The notes under the pieces: model-generated
What the model was told of the DNA's origin: nothing
The model's input: the letters and a program-made list of their open reading frames with translations, nothing else
Database searches by the model: none
Assembly (NCBI GenBank): GCA_016871715.1
Contig: VHCO01000055.1
Coordinates: forward strand, 1 to 34,320
DNA from: Verrucomicrobiota bacterium
Lineage (GTDB): Bacteria > Verrucomicrobiota > Verrucomicrobiia > Limisphaerales > J093
Reading direction: 5' to 3'
Length of the DNA: 34,320 bases
Shown: in pieces, positions 24,624 to 33,200 of the stretch
Numbering within the stretch: position 1 is the stretch's first letter
How the letters are laid out: each line of letters opens with the position of its first letter
Program-made: the position numbers and the translations under genes

Positions 24624-25628
24624 ATGAACACCGTGAGCCAGTCCCTCCGCCAGGCCGGTCTGCTGGCCCTGCTGTCCGGGCTCGCGCCCCTCCCAGGCGG
24701 GTTAGCCGAGCCCGTGCGGCTCCGGGTCGAGAATTTCCTGGTGATGCCCTCGACCGGGCCGGTGGTCAATGTGCAGGTCAAGAACCTGACGACCGATCCG
24801 GTGCGGGCCGTGGTGCGCGTGAGTTGGCCGGAGGGTTGGCGCACCGCGCCGGCGGAGCAAACCGTCGAGTTGGCCCCCCACGCGACGGCGCAGGGAGCGT
24901 TCACCCTCGAGCGTGCGTTGGACGTCGCCGCCAACCGTTACCCCGTGGTGGTCGAGGCTCGGGTCGGTAACACGACGGTCACGCGGACCCAACTGGTCGT
25001 CTGCGCCACGGCGCCCTACCTGCGGCCGCAGATCGATGGCGCACTCGACGATTGGCAGGACGCCGCCCCGATCGCCTTTGCCGCAGCAGGCCGACCGACC
25101 ACCGTGATGACGTGCTGGAACCGGCGCCAATTCTGCGTGGCGGTGCGGGCTGAGCAGGGGCGACCGGCCGCGATGCAACTCGCGCTGGCAGCCGAGAGGG
25201 GGGACGTGCCGGGTCGGTACGAGTTTGTCGTGGTCCCTCCGGAACAGAACGGGCCGGCGCGCTGTTACCTGCTGCTGCGGCCGGGAGCGGACCTAGCTCT
25301 GACCAAAGAAACGCGAGCGCTGGCCGGCCTCGAGTGCGGCGAGGTCCAGGCACAGGTCACGCGCACCGGCGCCGCCACACACTATGAGGTGGCCGTGCCG
25401 CTGACGCTGGTGCCGGAGTTGCGGCCCACGCCGGGTCGTCCCTTCCGCTTCTCGCTCCTGGTGCATGAGGCCGAGGGCTCGGGTCTGCGCGATCTGGGCG
25501 CGGTGATGAACCTTTGGGAAGACCAACGGCATCCGCAGTCGTGGTGCCGCTGGCAAGGGGCGGCGTTTGGCGCGACGCTCCCCTGGGATAGCCACATCGA
25601 GTTCGGCTTCTCGAGCTCCATCCATTGA
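24624..25628 (+). CDS. Exported protein with NEW3-like and CBM9-like beta domains
   Basis: A 334-residue protein. A signal peptide (about 1-28, ending GGLA) is followed by a beta domain of the kind that flanks glycosidases (about 30-130: VNVQVKNLTTDPVRAVVRVS, then WPEGW). A family-9-like carbohydrate-binding domain follows (about 135-334: IDGALDDWQDAAPI, MTCWNRRQFCVAV, a terminal HPQSWCRWQGAAFG). No catalytic domain is present, so it probably binds saccharide at the cell surface. The following FIST gene starts 10 nt after its stop, so the two are co-transcribed. Domain names come from pattern, not a search. Confidence 0.72.
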   Translation: MNTVSQSLRQAGLLALLSGLAPLPGGLAEPVRLRVENFLVMPSTGPVVNVQVKNLTTDPVRAVVRVSWPEGWRTAPAEQTVELAPHATAQGAFTLERALDVAANRYPVVVEARVGNTTVTRTQLVVCATAPYLRPQIDGALDDWQDAAPIAFAAAGRPTTVMTCWNRRQFCVAVRAEQGRPAAMQLALAAERGDVPGRYEFVVVPPEQNGPARCYLLLRPGADLALTKETRALAGLECGEVQAQVTRTGAATHYEVAVPLTLVPELRPTPGRPFRFSLLVHEAEGSGLRDLGAVMNLWEDQRHPQSWCRWQGAAFGATLPWDSHIEFGFSSSIH

Positions 25629-25638
25629 GGTAACAACG

Positions 25639-26649
25639 ATGAAACAAGTCTGGATCGGAATCCTCGTGTCGGCGTTGACCGCAAGCCTCAACCTGGCGCG
25701 AGCCGCGGAGGACCCGCTGGTTCTTCGCACCGCCGCAGCTACGGGCGAGAACCCAACCGAGGCTGGCCGGCAGGCGGCCAAGGCGTTGCAGTCGGCCCTG
25801 GGCGACGTAGCCCCTCAAGCGGTCTTGGTGATGGACTCGTTCGAGGACCTCGCGAACAAGCAGGCGCTGCTGGACGGCGTAGCCTCGGTATTCCCGAGAG
25901 AACTCTTGTTTGGCGGCTCGTCCTATGGCGGGTTTACCCAAGCGGGCGTTGTGGATTACGACGGCGTGGTATTGCTGGGCATGGGCGGGACGCGCGTGGG
26001 GCTCGAGGTGGCCTTGGCGGAGCAGATGGGCGCAGCGGGTCTAACCCTCGAGCAGCACGAAGGGGCCTTGGCGGCGGCGCTGGGGCGCGCCGGGGAACGA
26101 CTGGCCCGGCAGTTGTCCCGCCTCGAGCAAGGGGCCTTACTGTTGTTGATCTCGGATGCGCATTCGCCGAAGAACCAGTTCTTGCTGGACGGCGTCCAGA
26201 AAGTCGTGGGCAAACGCCTGCCGATCACGGGCGGTTCGGTCAACAAGAACGCCGGCCAAAACTGGGTCTATTTTCGCGGCGCAACCTACACCGACAGCGC
26301 CATCGCCTTGCTGCTCACCGGGCCGTTCGAGGTCACCCAAACCGGACGGCAAGCCAAGACCAACGAGGAGGTGATCGCCACGGCCCGCTCCGGGTCGGCG
26401 GCGGCGCTCGAACGTGCGCCGGCCAAGCCGCTCGCGGTGCTGGCATTCAACTGTGGCGGGCGCAAAGGCAAACTCGAGCGGTTAGCGGACGAACTCGAGG
26501 CGATCCAAGGATCGGTGGGCAAAGACTTGCCGCTGTTTGGGGCCTATTGTGCCGGCGAGTATGGCCCGGCGGATCTGGCGGAGAGCCAAGGCGACCCCAC
26601 CCCGTGCGGCCGCGGCTGGCACGTGATGTTTACGGTGGTGGGGCGGTAG
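25639..26649 (+). CDS. Exported FIST-domain protein
   Basis: The ATG at 25639, with GAGG about 9 nt upstream, gives 336 residues. A signal peptide (about 1-22, ALTASLNLARA) leads into FIST N and C domains: VLVMDSFEDLANKQALLDGV (about 63-82), LFGGSSYGGF, then LAVLAFNCGGRKGKLERL and DLPLFGAYCAGEYGP at the end. FIST modules are thought to sense small ligands, often joined to signalling domains inside the cell. Here the protein is free-standing and apparently exported, so it may be a periplasmic ligand-binding protein. An upstream frame start at 25567 overlaps the previous gene and would bury the signal peptide. Confidence 0.82.
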   Translation: MKQVWIGILVSALTASLNLARAAEDPLVLRTAAATGENPTEAGRQAAKALQSALGDVAPQAVLVMDSFEDLANKQALLDGVASVFPRELLFGGSSYGGFTQAGVVDYDGVVLLGMGGTRVGLEVALAEQMGAAGLTLEQHEGALAAALGRAGERLARQLSRLEQGALLLLISDAHSPKNQFLLDGVQKVVGKRLPITGGSVNKNAGQNWVYFRGATYTDSAIALLLTGPFEVTQTGRQAKTNEEVIATARSGSAAALERAPAKPLAVLAFNCGGRKGKLERLADELEAIQGSVGKDLPLFGAYCAGEYGPADLAESQGDPTPCGRGWHVMFTVVGR

Positions 26650-26662
26650 GGCAGGAGGTTCT

Positions 26663-27523
26663 ATGAGTGAGTCGGACGAGTCGGACCGGTCAAACCCGTC
26701 GGACCAGTCGGACCACCGCCAACGACTCCTGCCTAAGCATGGGGGCTACCGTAGACTCCGGAGCTTCCAGGCAGCGCAGGCGGTCTATGACGCCACCGTG
26801 ATCTTCTGCGACCGCTTCCTGGACCGGCGCTCGCGCACCCACGACCAAATGGTGCAGGCCGCCCGTAGCGGCGTGCGGAACATCGAGGAGGGTAGTGTGG
26901 CCTCTGGCACCTCGAAAAAGATCGAAATCAAGCTCACCAACGTGGCCCGTGCCAGTCTCGAGGAACTCTTGCGCGATTGTGAGGACTTCCTGCGGCACCG
27001 GGGCCTGCCGATCTGGGCCAAGGACTCGCCCCAAGCGCTGGCCGTGCGGCGGAAGTACCGCGCCACCCCGTCCGACCCGTCCCACTCGTCCGACCCGTCC
27101 CACCCGTCCGACCCGTCCCACCCGTCCGACCCGTCCCACCCGTCCGACCCGTCCGACCCCTACAACCTCCGCACCGCCACCCCCGAGGCCGCAGCGAACA
27201 TCCTGCTGTGCCTGATCAACCAGGCTAGCTACCTCTTGCACCGCCAACTCGATCGGCTCGAGCAGGACTTCATCGAGCAGGGCGGGTTCACCGAGCGGCT
27301 CCATGCCGTGCGGAGCCAGGCGCGGCGGTCAGCGCCGTCGGACCCGTCGGACCCGTCCGACCTCACCCGCCCGCCGCCCCCGCCTTGCCCGCTGTGCGGT
27401 CAGCCCATGCGGGTCCGCACCGCCCGACAAGGGCCGCACACCGGCACGCAGTTTTGGGGCTGCTCGAGCTACCCGGCTTGCCGAGGCACGCGCCCGGCCG
27501 AGACTGACCTCAAGGGCGGGTAG
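26663..27523 (+). CDS. Four-helix-bundle (suffix-domain) protein with C-terminal topoisomerase-type zinc ribbon
   Basis: A 286-residue protein. Residues about 28-215 resemble the four-helix-bundle proteins related to those encoded in 23S rRNA intervening sequences (FQAAQAVYDATVIFCDRFL, QMVQAARSGVRNIEEGS, ARASLEELLRDCEDFLR). The bundle is interrupted by a Ser-Asp-Pro/Ser-His-Pro run at about 137-166. The end is a topoisomerase-like C4 zinc ribbon (C242, C245, C267, C273). Ser-Asp runs also occur at residues 4-17 and about 223-233, all coded by the same 9-bp unit. A near-perfect AGGAGG lies 4 nt before the ATG, much stronger than its neighbours' sites. Function unknown; nucleic-acid binding is an inference. 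Confidence 0.8.
   Translation: MSESDESDRSNPSDQSDHRQRLLPKHGGYRRLRSFQAAQAVYDATVIFCDRFLDRRSRTHDQMVQAARSGVRNIEEGSVASGTSKKIEIKLTNVARASLEELLRDCEDFLRHRGLPIWAKDSPQALAVRRKYRATPSDPSHSSDPSHPSDPSHPSDPSHPSDPSDPYNLRTATPEAAANILLCLINQASYLLHRQLDRLEQDFIEQGGFTERLHAVRSQARRSAPSDPSDPSDLTRPPPPPCPLCGQPMRVRTARQGPHTGTQFWGCSSYPACRGTRPAETDLKGG
26671..26715 (+). repeat. 9-bp repeat cluster 1 (five units, N-terminal codons)
   Basis: Five in-frame 9-bp units of the form GTC(G/A)(G/A)AC(C/G)N, mostly GTCGGACCN, coding Ser-Asp-X (one unit Ser-Asn-Pro), near the start of the four-helix gene. Confidence 0.85.
27070..27159 (+). repeat. 9-bp repeat cluster 2 (ten units, central insertion)
   Basis: Ten in-frame units of GTCCGACCC and GTCCCACCC, alternating for the most part and so forming an 18-bp higher-order repeat. 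They code Ser-Asp-Pro and Ser-His-Pro (one unit Ser-His-Ser). They interrupt the four-helix bundle between two helices. Confidence 0.9.
27328..27363 (+). repeat. 9-bp repeat cluster 3 (four units, linker before zinc ribbon)
   Basis: One diverged (GTCAGCGCC) and three good in-frame units (GTCGGACCC twice, GTCCGACCT) coding Ser-Asp-Pro/Leu, placed between the helical domain and the zinc ribbon. Confidence 0.85.
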
Positions 27524-28850
27524 GCCCAACCTGGGCCTGCGCCCACGCGCGCAGTTGCTGGATGGCAACCCCGAGCACGCCTGCCGAGCCGCGGAACTTG
27601 CCTGAACCGCGCGGTTGATTGTCGCGCGACCACCATTCGTGGAAGTCACCGGCCCGGAGCACACGCGTGGTCATGGGCTGGAGTTCGCGGTACGCCTCGG
27701 CGATGAAGCCGTGCCGGATCAACTGTTGGATCATACGCCCGCCGAACCAGCACCAATCGCCCCCGTTTTGATACGAATAAGGGGCCATGCTGCGGTTCTT
27801 GAACGACCCGGCCGGATAGGGCGGGTAAACCGTTAACCCGATCGAACCGGCGCCGGCTTGGCGCACATTGGCCCGCATCTGTTCGAGAGAGCCCTGGATC
27901 TCGACGCGCGTGAGCAGGCCCGCCTCGATGGCCACTGCGGTCCCTCCGTGATACCAGACCGCCGCCTCGTCGAAGTCAGCCGAGAACGGCGAGCCTTCCA
28001 GGTAAACGTGAGGGATGAACTTCTGGCGGTCTGGGTCCCAGAGATGTTCGCGTGTCTTGGCGCGCACCGCGGCGTGGAACGGGCGCCAGGGCGCGGCCTC
28101 GGGCGCCTCCGCGCCAACGAGCGTCACGTAATCCTCCAGGGCAATGAGAAACATCGCGTTGTCGTAGATGTCCAGGGCGCGATGCGAGCTCTCGTCCAGT
28201 TCGACACCCCAGTCATGTTCGGGCTGGACGTCCCCCCAGTCCGCTGTGGTGGCGCCCCAGATCAGGCCGTGGCGCGCGTCGAACCGATGCTCGCGCAGGT
28301 AATCCAACGCCCACCCCAACCGCGCCCGCACGGTGCGCCCCGCCACGACTTCCTCGAGCAAGGCGCGGTCGCGCGTCTTCTGGATGTACTTGCGGATGGC
28401 TTGCACCAGCGAGGCTTCTTGGTCGGTCTCGACGGTGTTCTTGTGGGCAAGAAGGTCGGGGGCCAGCGGCGTGCGACGGTACTTGTAGCCGATGTGGGCG
28501 CGCGCTTGCGGGATGTAACCGTCCACGATGTCGCCCTCGGGCCCTTGAAACTTGAAGAACGTCAGCAGGGCATCTCGAATGGGCTGGGGATCGTTCACCT
28601 CGAGCGCCAACTCGATGAACGTGTTCAGGTCGCGAATCCACACCTCGCCATAACCGCTGCCGGCCGTCAGCCCGGTCTGCAGCAGGGTCTTGGCCCGGTC
28701 CAGCACGGCGGTCAGGTTCGTGTCGCCCAGGATCTGACGCGCCAGTTGGGTCGGGTCGGAAAGGGGCCCAGGCGCTGGGGGAAGACCAGGCCCAGCGGCG
28801 GCCAGGCTCGTCAGGGCGGGAAGCAGAGCGGCGATGAGCATCGGTTTCAT
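27510..28850 (-). CDS. Exported (alpha/alpha)6-barrel glycoside hydrolase, putative
   Basis: The ATG at 28850 gives 446 residues with a signal peptide (MKPMLIAALLPALTSLAAAG, 1-20). The body resembles six-hairpin glycosidases of the amylo-1,6-glucosidase/GH63/GH100 kind: GSGYGEVWIRDLNTFIELAL, VDGYIPQ, GLIWGATTADWGD, HRALDIYDNAMFLIAL, YSYQNGGDWCWFGGRM. I cannot assign catalytic acids or the substrate with confidence. It follows the sugar porter gene by 7 nt, so uptake and breakdown of one sugar is likely. Its 3' end overlaps the convergent four-helix gene by 14 bp. The frame is open further upstream to 28970, but that part lies inside the porter gene. Confidence 0.8.
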   Translation of the reverse strand: MKPMLIAALLPALTSLAAAGPGLPPAPGPLSDPTQLARQILGDTNLTAVLDRAKTLLQTGLTAGSGYGEVWIRDLNTFIELALEVNDPQPIRDALLTFFKFQGPEGDIVDGYIPQARAHIGYKYRRTPLAPDLLAHKNTVETDQEASLVQAIRKYIQKTRDRALLEEVVAGRTVRARLGWALDYLREHRFDARHGLIWGATTADWGDVQPEHDWGVELDESSHRALDIYDNAMFLIALEDYVTLVGAEAPEAAPWRPFHAAVRAKTREHLWDPDRQKFIPHVYLEGSPFSADFDEAAVWYHGGTAVAIEAGLLTRVEIQGSLEQMRANVRQAGAGSIGLTVYPPYPAGSFKNRSMAPYSYQNGGDWCWFGGRMIQQLIRHGFIAEAYRELQPMTTRVLRAGDFHEWWSRDNQPRGSGKFRGSAGVLGVAIQQLRAWAQAQVGPTRP

Positions 28851-28857
28851 AGTCGGT

Positions 28858-30222
28858 TCAACGGTCTTTACCCCAGGACTGCTCGATTGCCTCGAGCGTG
28901 CGCCCCTTGGTTTCCGGGATCTTGGCCCAGACGAACAGCAACCCCGCCAAGCTGCACGCGGCATAGACAAAGAACGTCTTGGCCGGACCGATGGCCGGAT
29001 GATCGTTGAGCACAGGGAAGGTCTGAGCCACGATATAGCACGCCGTCCAAATGGTGAACGTGGCGACCGACATGGCGCGCCCGCGGATCTTGGTGGGGAA
29101 GATCTCGGAGCAGAGAATCCAGGGGATCGGTCCCAAGGCCATGGCGAAGGCGGCGATGAAGGCCAATATGGCCGCCAACAATAGAACCCCCTTGACCCCG
29201 CCCAGGAACATCCCGCCCACGGCGCCGAGCGCGGCCACCTGGACCGCCAAGCCGATCAAGAGCAGAAGCCGCCGGCCGGCGCGGTCCACCAACGCGATGG
29301 CGACAAACGTGAACACCACATTGACCAACCCGACGATCACCGAAGACATGAAGGCGTCCTGCACGCCCACGCCGGCGGTGGTGAAGATCTTGGTCGAGTA
29401 GTACATGATCGCGTTAATGCCGCTGAACTGGGAGATCGCCATCAACATCACCGCCACCACCAGCGGCGTGCGGAACCGCGCATGCAATAGCTCGCTCAGC
29501 CGGCCTTCTTCCTGCCCGATGACTTCCTGCACCGCTGCGATTTCGCGCTGGGCCTGGTCCGGCCCGGAAACCTGCTCGAGGATGTGACGCGCCTCGGCTA
29601 TGCGCCCGGCCTGAATGAGCCAACGCGGACTTTCCGGTACCACAAAGATGAGGCCAAACAGAAACAGCGCCGGCACGAGCGCGGCGCCCATCATCCAACG
29701 CCAACCGAGGGCGGTGTTCCAGGCTTCATCGCCCCGGCCTTGGACCCAGGCGTTCACGAACAGGGTCAGGAAGATGCCGATCACGATGCCCAATTGGAAC
29801 AGCGAGCCCAAGCGGCCCCGCCGCTCCGCGGGGGCCAGTTCCGCAATGTAAATGGGGCAGACCATCGAGGAAGCGCCGATGCCCAAACCGCCGATGAACC
29901 GAGCGGCAAGAAACTGGTCGAACGTGCGCGGGATCGCCGCGAACAAGCCCGAAAGGGCGTAGAGCATCGCGCAGAGGAAGAGCACCTTGCGCCGCCCATA
30001 CCGGTCGCTCAGGAACCCGGCGAACATCGCCCCCGGGATACAGCCTAGGATCGCGCTGGCCCCCGCAAACCCCTCTTGGGTGGGCGTGAGGCTGAAATGC
30101 GCTTTGAGATACTGATTGGCGCCGTTGATCACGGCGGTGTCGTAGCCAAACAGAAAGCCGCCCGTGGCGGCCACGAGCGTGACCAGGGCGAGGAGTCGGG
30201 GCAGCGGCACAGTCGGTGTCAT
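28858..30222 (-). CDS. MFS sugar porter (XylE/GlcP/GLUT-like)
   Basis: A 454-residue 12-helix transporter. The signatures are GGFLFGYDTAVINGA (about 21-35), SDRYGRRKVLF (loop 2-3), the PESPRWLIQAGR motif (about 197-208), ISQFSGINAIMYYS (sugar-site helix 7), DRAGRR and the closing PETKGRTLEAIE. Those motifs define the sugar porter subfamily; the substrate may be glucose, xylose or another monosaccharide. It is the first gene of a two-gene unit with the glycosidase and has a plausible promoter with direct repeats just upstream. In helix 10 the family motif is present as GPIPWILCSEIFP. Confidence 0.94.
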   Translation of the reverse strand: MTPTVPLPRLLALVTLVAATGGFLFGYDTAVINGANQYLKAHFSLTPTQEGFAGASAILGCIPGAMFAGFLSDRYGRRKVLFLCAMLYALSGLFAAIPRTFDQFLAARFIGGLGIGASSMVCPIYIAELAPAERRGRLGSLFQLGIVIGIFLTLFVNAWVQGRGDEAWNTALGWRWMMGAALVPALFLFGLIFVVPESPRWLIQAGRIAEARHILEQVSGPDQAQREIAAVQEVIGQEEGRLSELLHARFRTPLVVAVMLMAISQFSGINAIMYYSTKIFTTAGVGVQDAFMSSVIVGLVNVVFTFVAIALVDRAGRRLLLLIGLAVQVAALGAVGGMFLGGVKGVLLLAAILAFIAAFAMALGPIPWILCSEIFPTKIRGRAMSVATFTIWTACYIVAQTFPVLNDHPAIGPAKTFFVYAACSLAGLLFVWAKIPETKGRTLEAIEQSWGKDR

Positions 30223-30231
30223 GGACGCCGG

Positions 30232-30260
30232 ATTGTGCGGGGCCGAGGGCGCGCGGGCAA
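30232..30260 (-). promoter_or_regulatory. Promoter of the sugar porter-glycosidase unit
   Basis: On the minus strand TTGCCC (30260-30255) and CACAAT (30237-30232) are separated by exactly 17 nt, each matching four of six consensus bases. The -10 ends nine bases before the ATG at 30222, so the leader would be very short or absent. Confidence 0.5.
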
Positions 30261-30265
30261 GCCGA

Positions 30266-30288
30266 GTGTTGACCCAGCGTGTTGACCC
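30266..30288. repeat. Two 10-bp direct repeats next to the sugar porter -35
   Basis: GTGTTGACCC occurs twice (30266-30275 and 30279-30288), separated by 3 bp. The pair begins 5 bp upstream of the predicted -35 of the porter gene and ends just before the addA stop codon. Position and 13-bp spacing suit a dimeric activator, but no such regulator is encoded nearby. Confidence 0.6.
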
Positions 30289-30289
30289 C

Positions 30290-33200
30290 TCAGCGCCCGA
30301 CCGAAACGCGGACGGCGCGGTGGCACGCGAGGAAGTAGAGCCACGCCTCGGTCACCGGCCGCCCATAGATACGCTCGAGTGCGGCGGCATACAGCCCGAG
30401 TTGCGGCCGGTACCCTTCCGCCTTCGCGTTTGCCTCCGTGGCCGTGACATCGTCCGTCTTGAAATCCAGCAGCCAAATCGCCCCCGGCTCGATCGCCGCC
30501 AAGTCGATCACCCCTTGCACCACCACGTATTCGTCGTCGCCTACACCTTGAGCGACCGGGATGCCCAACCCCTTCAATTCGCCCGGAGCAAATCGCGCCG
30601 TGAACTCGAGCTCGCGCTCGACGCCGGCCGGTTCGCCCCGAATGCGCCGGCCAAGCTCCGACTGCCAAAACGTCGCAAGCGCCTCGAAGTCCAGGCAGGC
30701 CTCCTCCTCGGCACGGAGTCGACCTGCCGCGCGCAACCGCGCCGCTTCACACACCAACCCCTCGACGGCCCCAGCTTGCGCCATGTCGAGCAACTGCAAG
30801 AACCGATGATGCGCCGTGCCGCGCTCGGTGGCGGTGAGCCCAAGGGCCGACCGCACCGGCGCAAGGGCCTCCCGGAACAGGGGTCGGGCCTCCGCATCCG
30901 TTTCCTCGAGCACGCGCCGGCGAAGGCTCGAAACCGAGCTCTTGGCCGGCTCGATCGTGGCGGCCGTATGGGGGTAGATCCACTCGGGCGCGGAAGGCTG
31001 CTCCTCGCGCGGTGCCACTGCCGCGGCGACCGTGGGGGTAACGCTCGCCGGCATGCAGGGAGGCAGCGCAGTCGGTTCCTCGGGTTCGTACAACCGCCAG
31101 CCCAGGAACGGACCGCGCCCCGTCGGTTCCGTGTGCCAGTCGCTCCGGCCGGTCAACCCCGGCATTAGCGGCCCCAGCCAATCCAGAGCGCTACCGGCCG
31201 CCAACAGCTCCGACCAGGCCATTGGGCCGGCGTCGGCCAACTGCCACCGGCTCTCGACCCGGTTGCGCGAGGTCGTGCCCGCAAGAATCAGTTTGTCTGC
31301 GGCTCGCGTGGCCGCACATACAAGGAGTCGCAGTTCTTCGCCCATGCTCTCGCGCACCTGCCGTTGGCTCGCCAACCAGTACGCTAAGCTCGGGTAGCTC
31401 TGCCAAAGGGTGGGCGGCCGGACCCGCGCGCACACGCCGTAGACCTCGTCCAGGATGAGGTCGCCGCGCACTTCGTCGCGATTGAACCGCTTGCCCAAGT
31501 CCGCCACCGCCACCACGGGGAACTCGAGACCCTTGCTCTGGTGAATGCTCATCAACCGTACCGCGTCGCCCTCCCCGAGCTCCGAAGGCTCCGACTCGGG
31601 CTCGACTTCCTGCTGCGCCTCGACGAAACGCAGGAACCGGAACAAGCCCTGGCGCTGGAACGGGTCGAACTGGCGGGTCAACCGTAGCAGGCGCAACACG
31701 TTGGCTCGGCGTTGCACCCCGCGCTCCTGTGCCAACAACTCGTCCTCGTAACGTGTCTCGTCCAGCACCGTCTCGAGACAGTCCGAAAGCGCCCCGTGCC
31801 GCGCCAGGGCACGCCAGCGATCGAACTGGCCCAGGAACGCCCCGGCCTTGGCCCACGCCGCCGCGCGAGCGGCCGCTAGCTCCCCAGCGATCTCGGCCCC
31901 CTGGCCTTCACCCGCCACAGGGCCGTGGTACTCGCGGTGGAACGCGCGAAGCGCCGTCCAGAAGTTGCCTTTGCGGCGGTGCAGCCGGACAGCGGCCAGT
32001 TCGTCCAGCGTGAACCGGCCCAGGGGCGAGCGGAGCACGGCCAGCGCCGGGACATCCTGGAGGGGGTTATCCAGGAGCATCAACAAGCTCAACAGATCCG
32101 TGACTTCAGTCGCCTCGTACAGCCCGCCACGCCGCGCACTCAATGGCAGACCGAGTCGGTGGAAGACTTTTGCATACGCCTCGGCTTTGTTCCGGGGTGA
32201 ACGCAGCAGAATCGCCATGTCACTCCACCGCACCGGGCGCTCCCCGCCTAGCCGATCGTCCCACACCCCAAAACCCTGCTCGCTCAGCTCGCGCAACCGC
32301 AACCCGATCAACAGCGCCTCGCGTTCCGTGTTCGAGCCCAGGCCCGGATCCTCCAACTCGGCCGCGTCCTCGCCCTCCTCCGCTCCATCGCCCACCCCGG
32401 CCCGCCCCGTCAAGCGCAGATGCAGTTCGACACGCGGCGGCGTGTCAGCCTCGGCCGCCAACTCTATGGGCGGCGCGGCTGCGTTCGCGCCACCGGGGTC
32501 CCGGGGTCTGCCGGCTGAGGTTGGACCGGCGCCGGCGAGCGTGTCCCCGGCTAAGGCCCGGTGGCCGCGAGCCGGCCGATCGCCGAGCTCGAGCCGCGCC
32601 CGTTCGTCATACTCGACCCCGCCCACGTCGGCGCGCATCAGCCTCGCAAACACCGTATTGACGAACTCGAGAATCGCCTCGTGACTGCGGAAATTGTCCT
32701 GCAACGTCACCACGCGGCCCCGCTCGGGTCGAGCGCTCCAGGCAGTCGTGTAGTCTTGAAAGATCCGCGGATCGGCCAACCGAAAGCGGTAGATGCTCTG
32801 CTTCACGTCCCCCACCAAGAAGCGGTTGCCGGCGTCGTCCGCGCGGCTCAGCGCCCGGAGGATCTGGTCCTGCGCGGCGTTGATGTCTTGGTACTCATCC
32901 ACAAACACCCATTGCAGCCGTTGCCGCCAACCCTCGGCGATGGGCGTCGGCCGATCGCCGCGCCGGTCCCACAGCAACTCGAGAGCGAACTGCTCGAGGT
33001 CATGGAAATCGACCGCCGCCAACTGGCGCTTGGCCTCGCCGAACTCGGCGGCGAACTCGCGCGTCAACCCCAGCAATGCCCGCAGGTGCGGCCGCACCCA
33101 CTGCCAGTCCTCGACCAGCGGATCCACCTCCGCCGTCTGGCGCGCCAAAGACAACAGGAAACCCGCCTCCGCGAAACAGGCCCGGTTCGGGTTGCGAAAC

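Noticed and set aside
27070..27159. CRISPR-like array
   Set aside because: The repeats are 9 bp, directly adjacent, with no spacers, and coding.
27858..29009. Plus-strand 383-codon frame
   Set aside because: Antisense to the glycosidase; no motif or domain.
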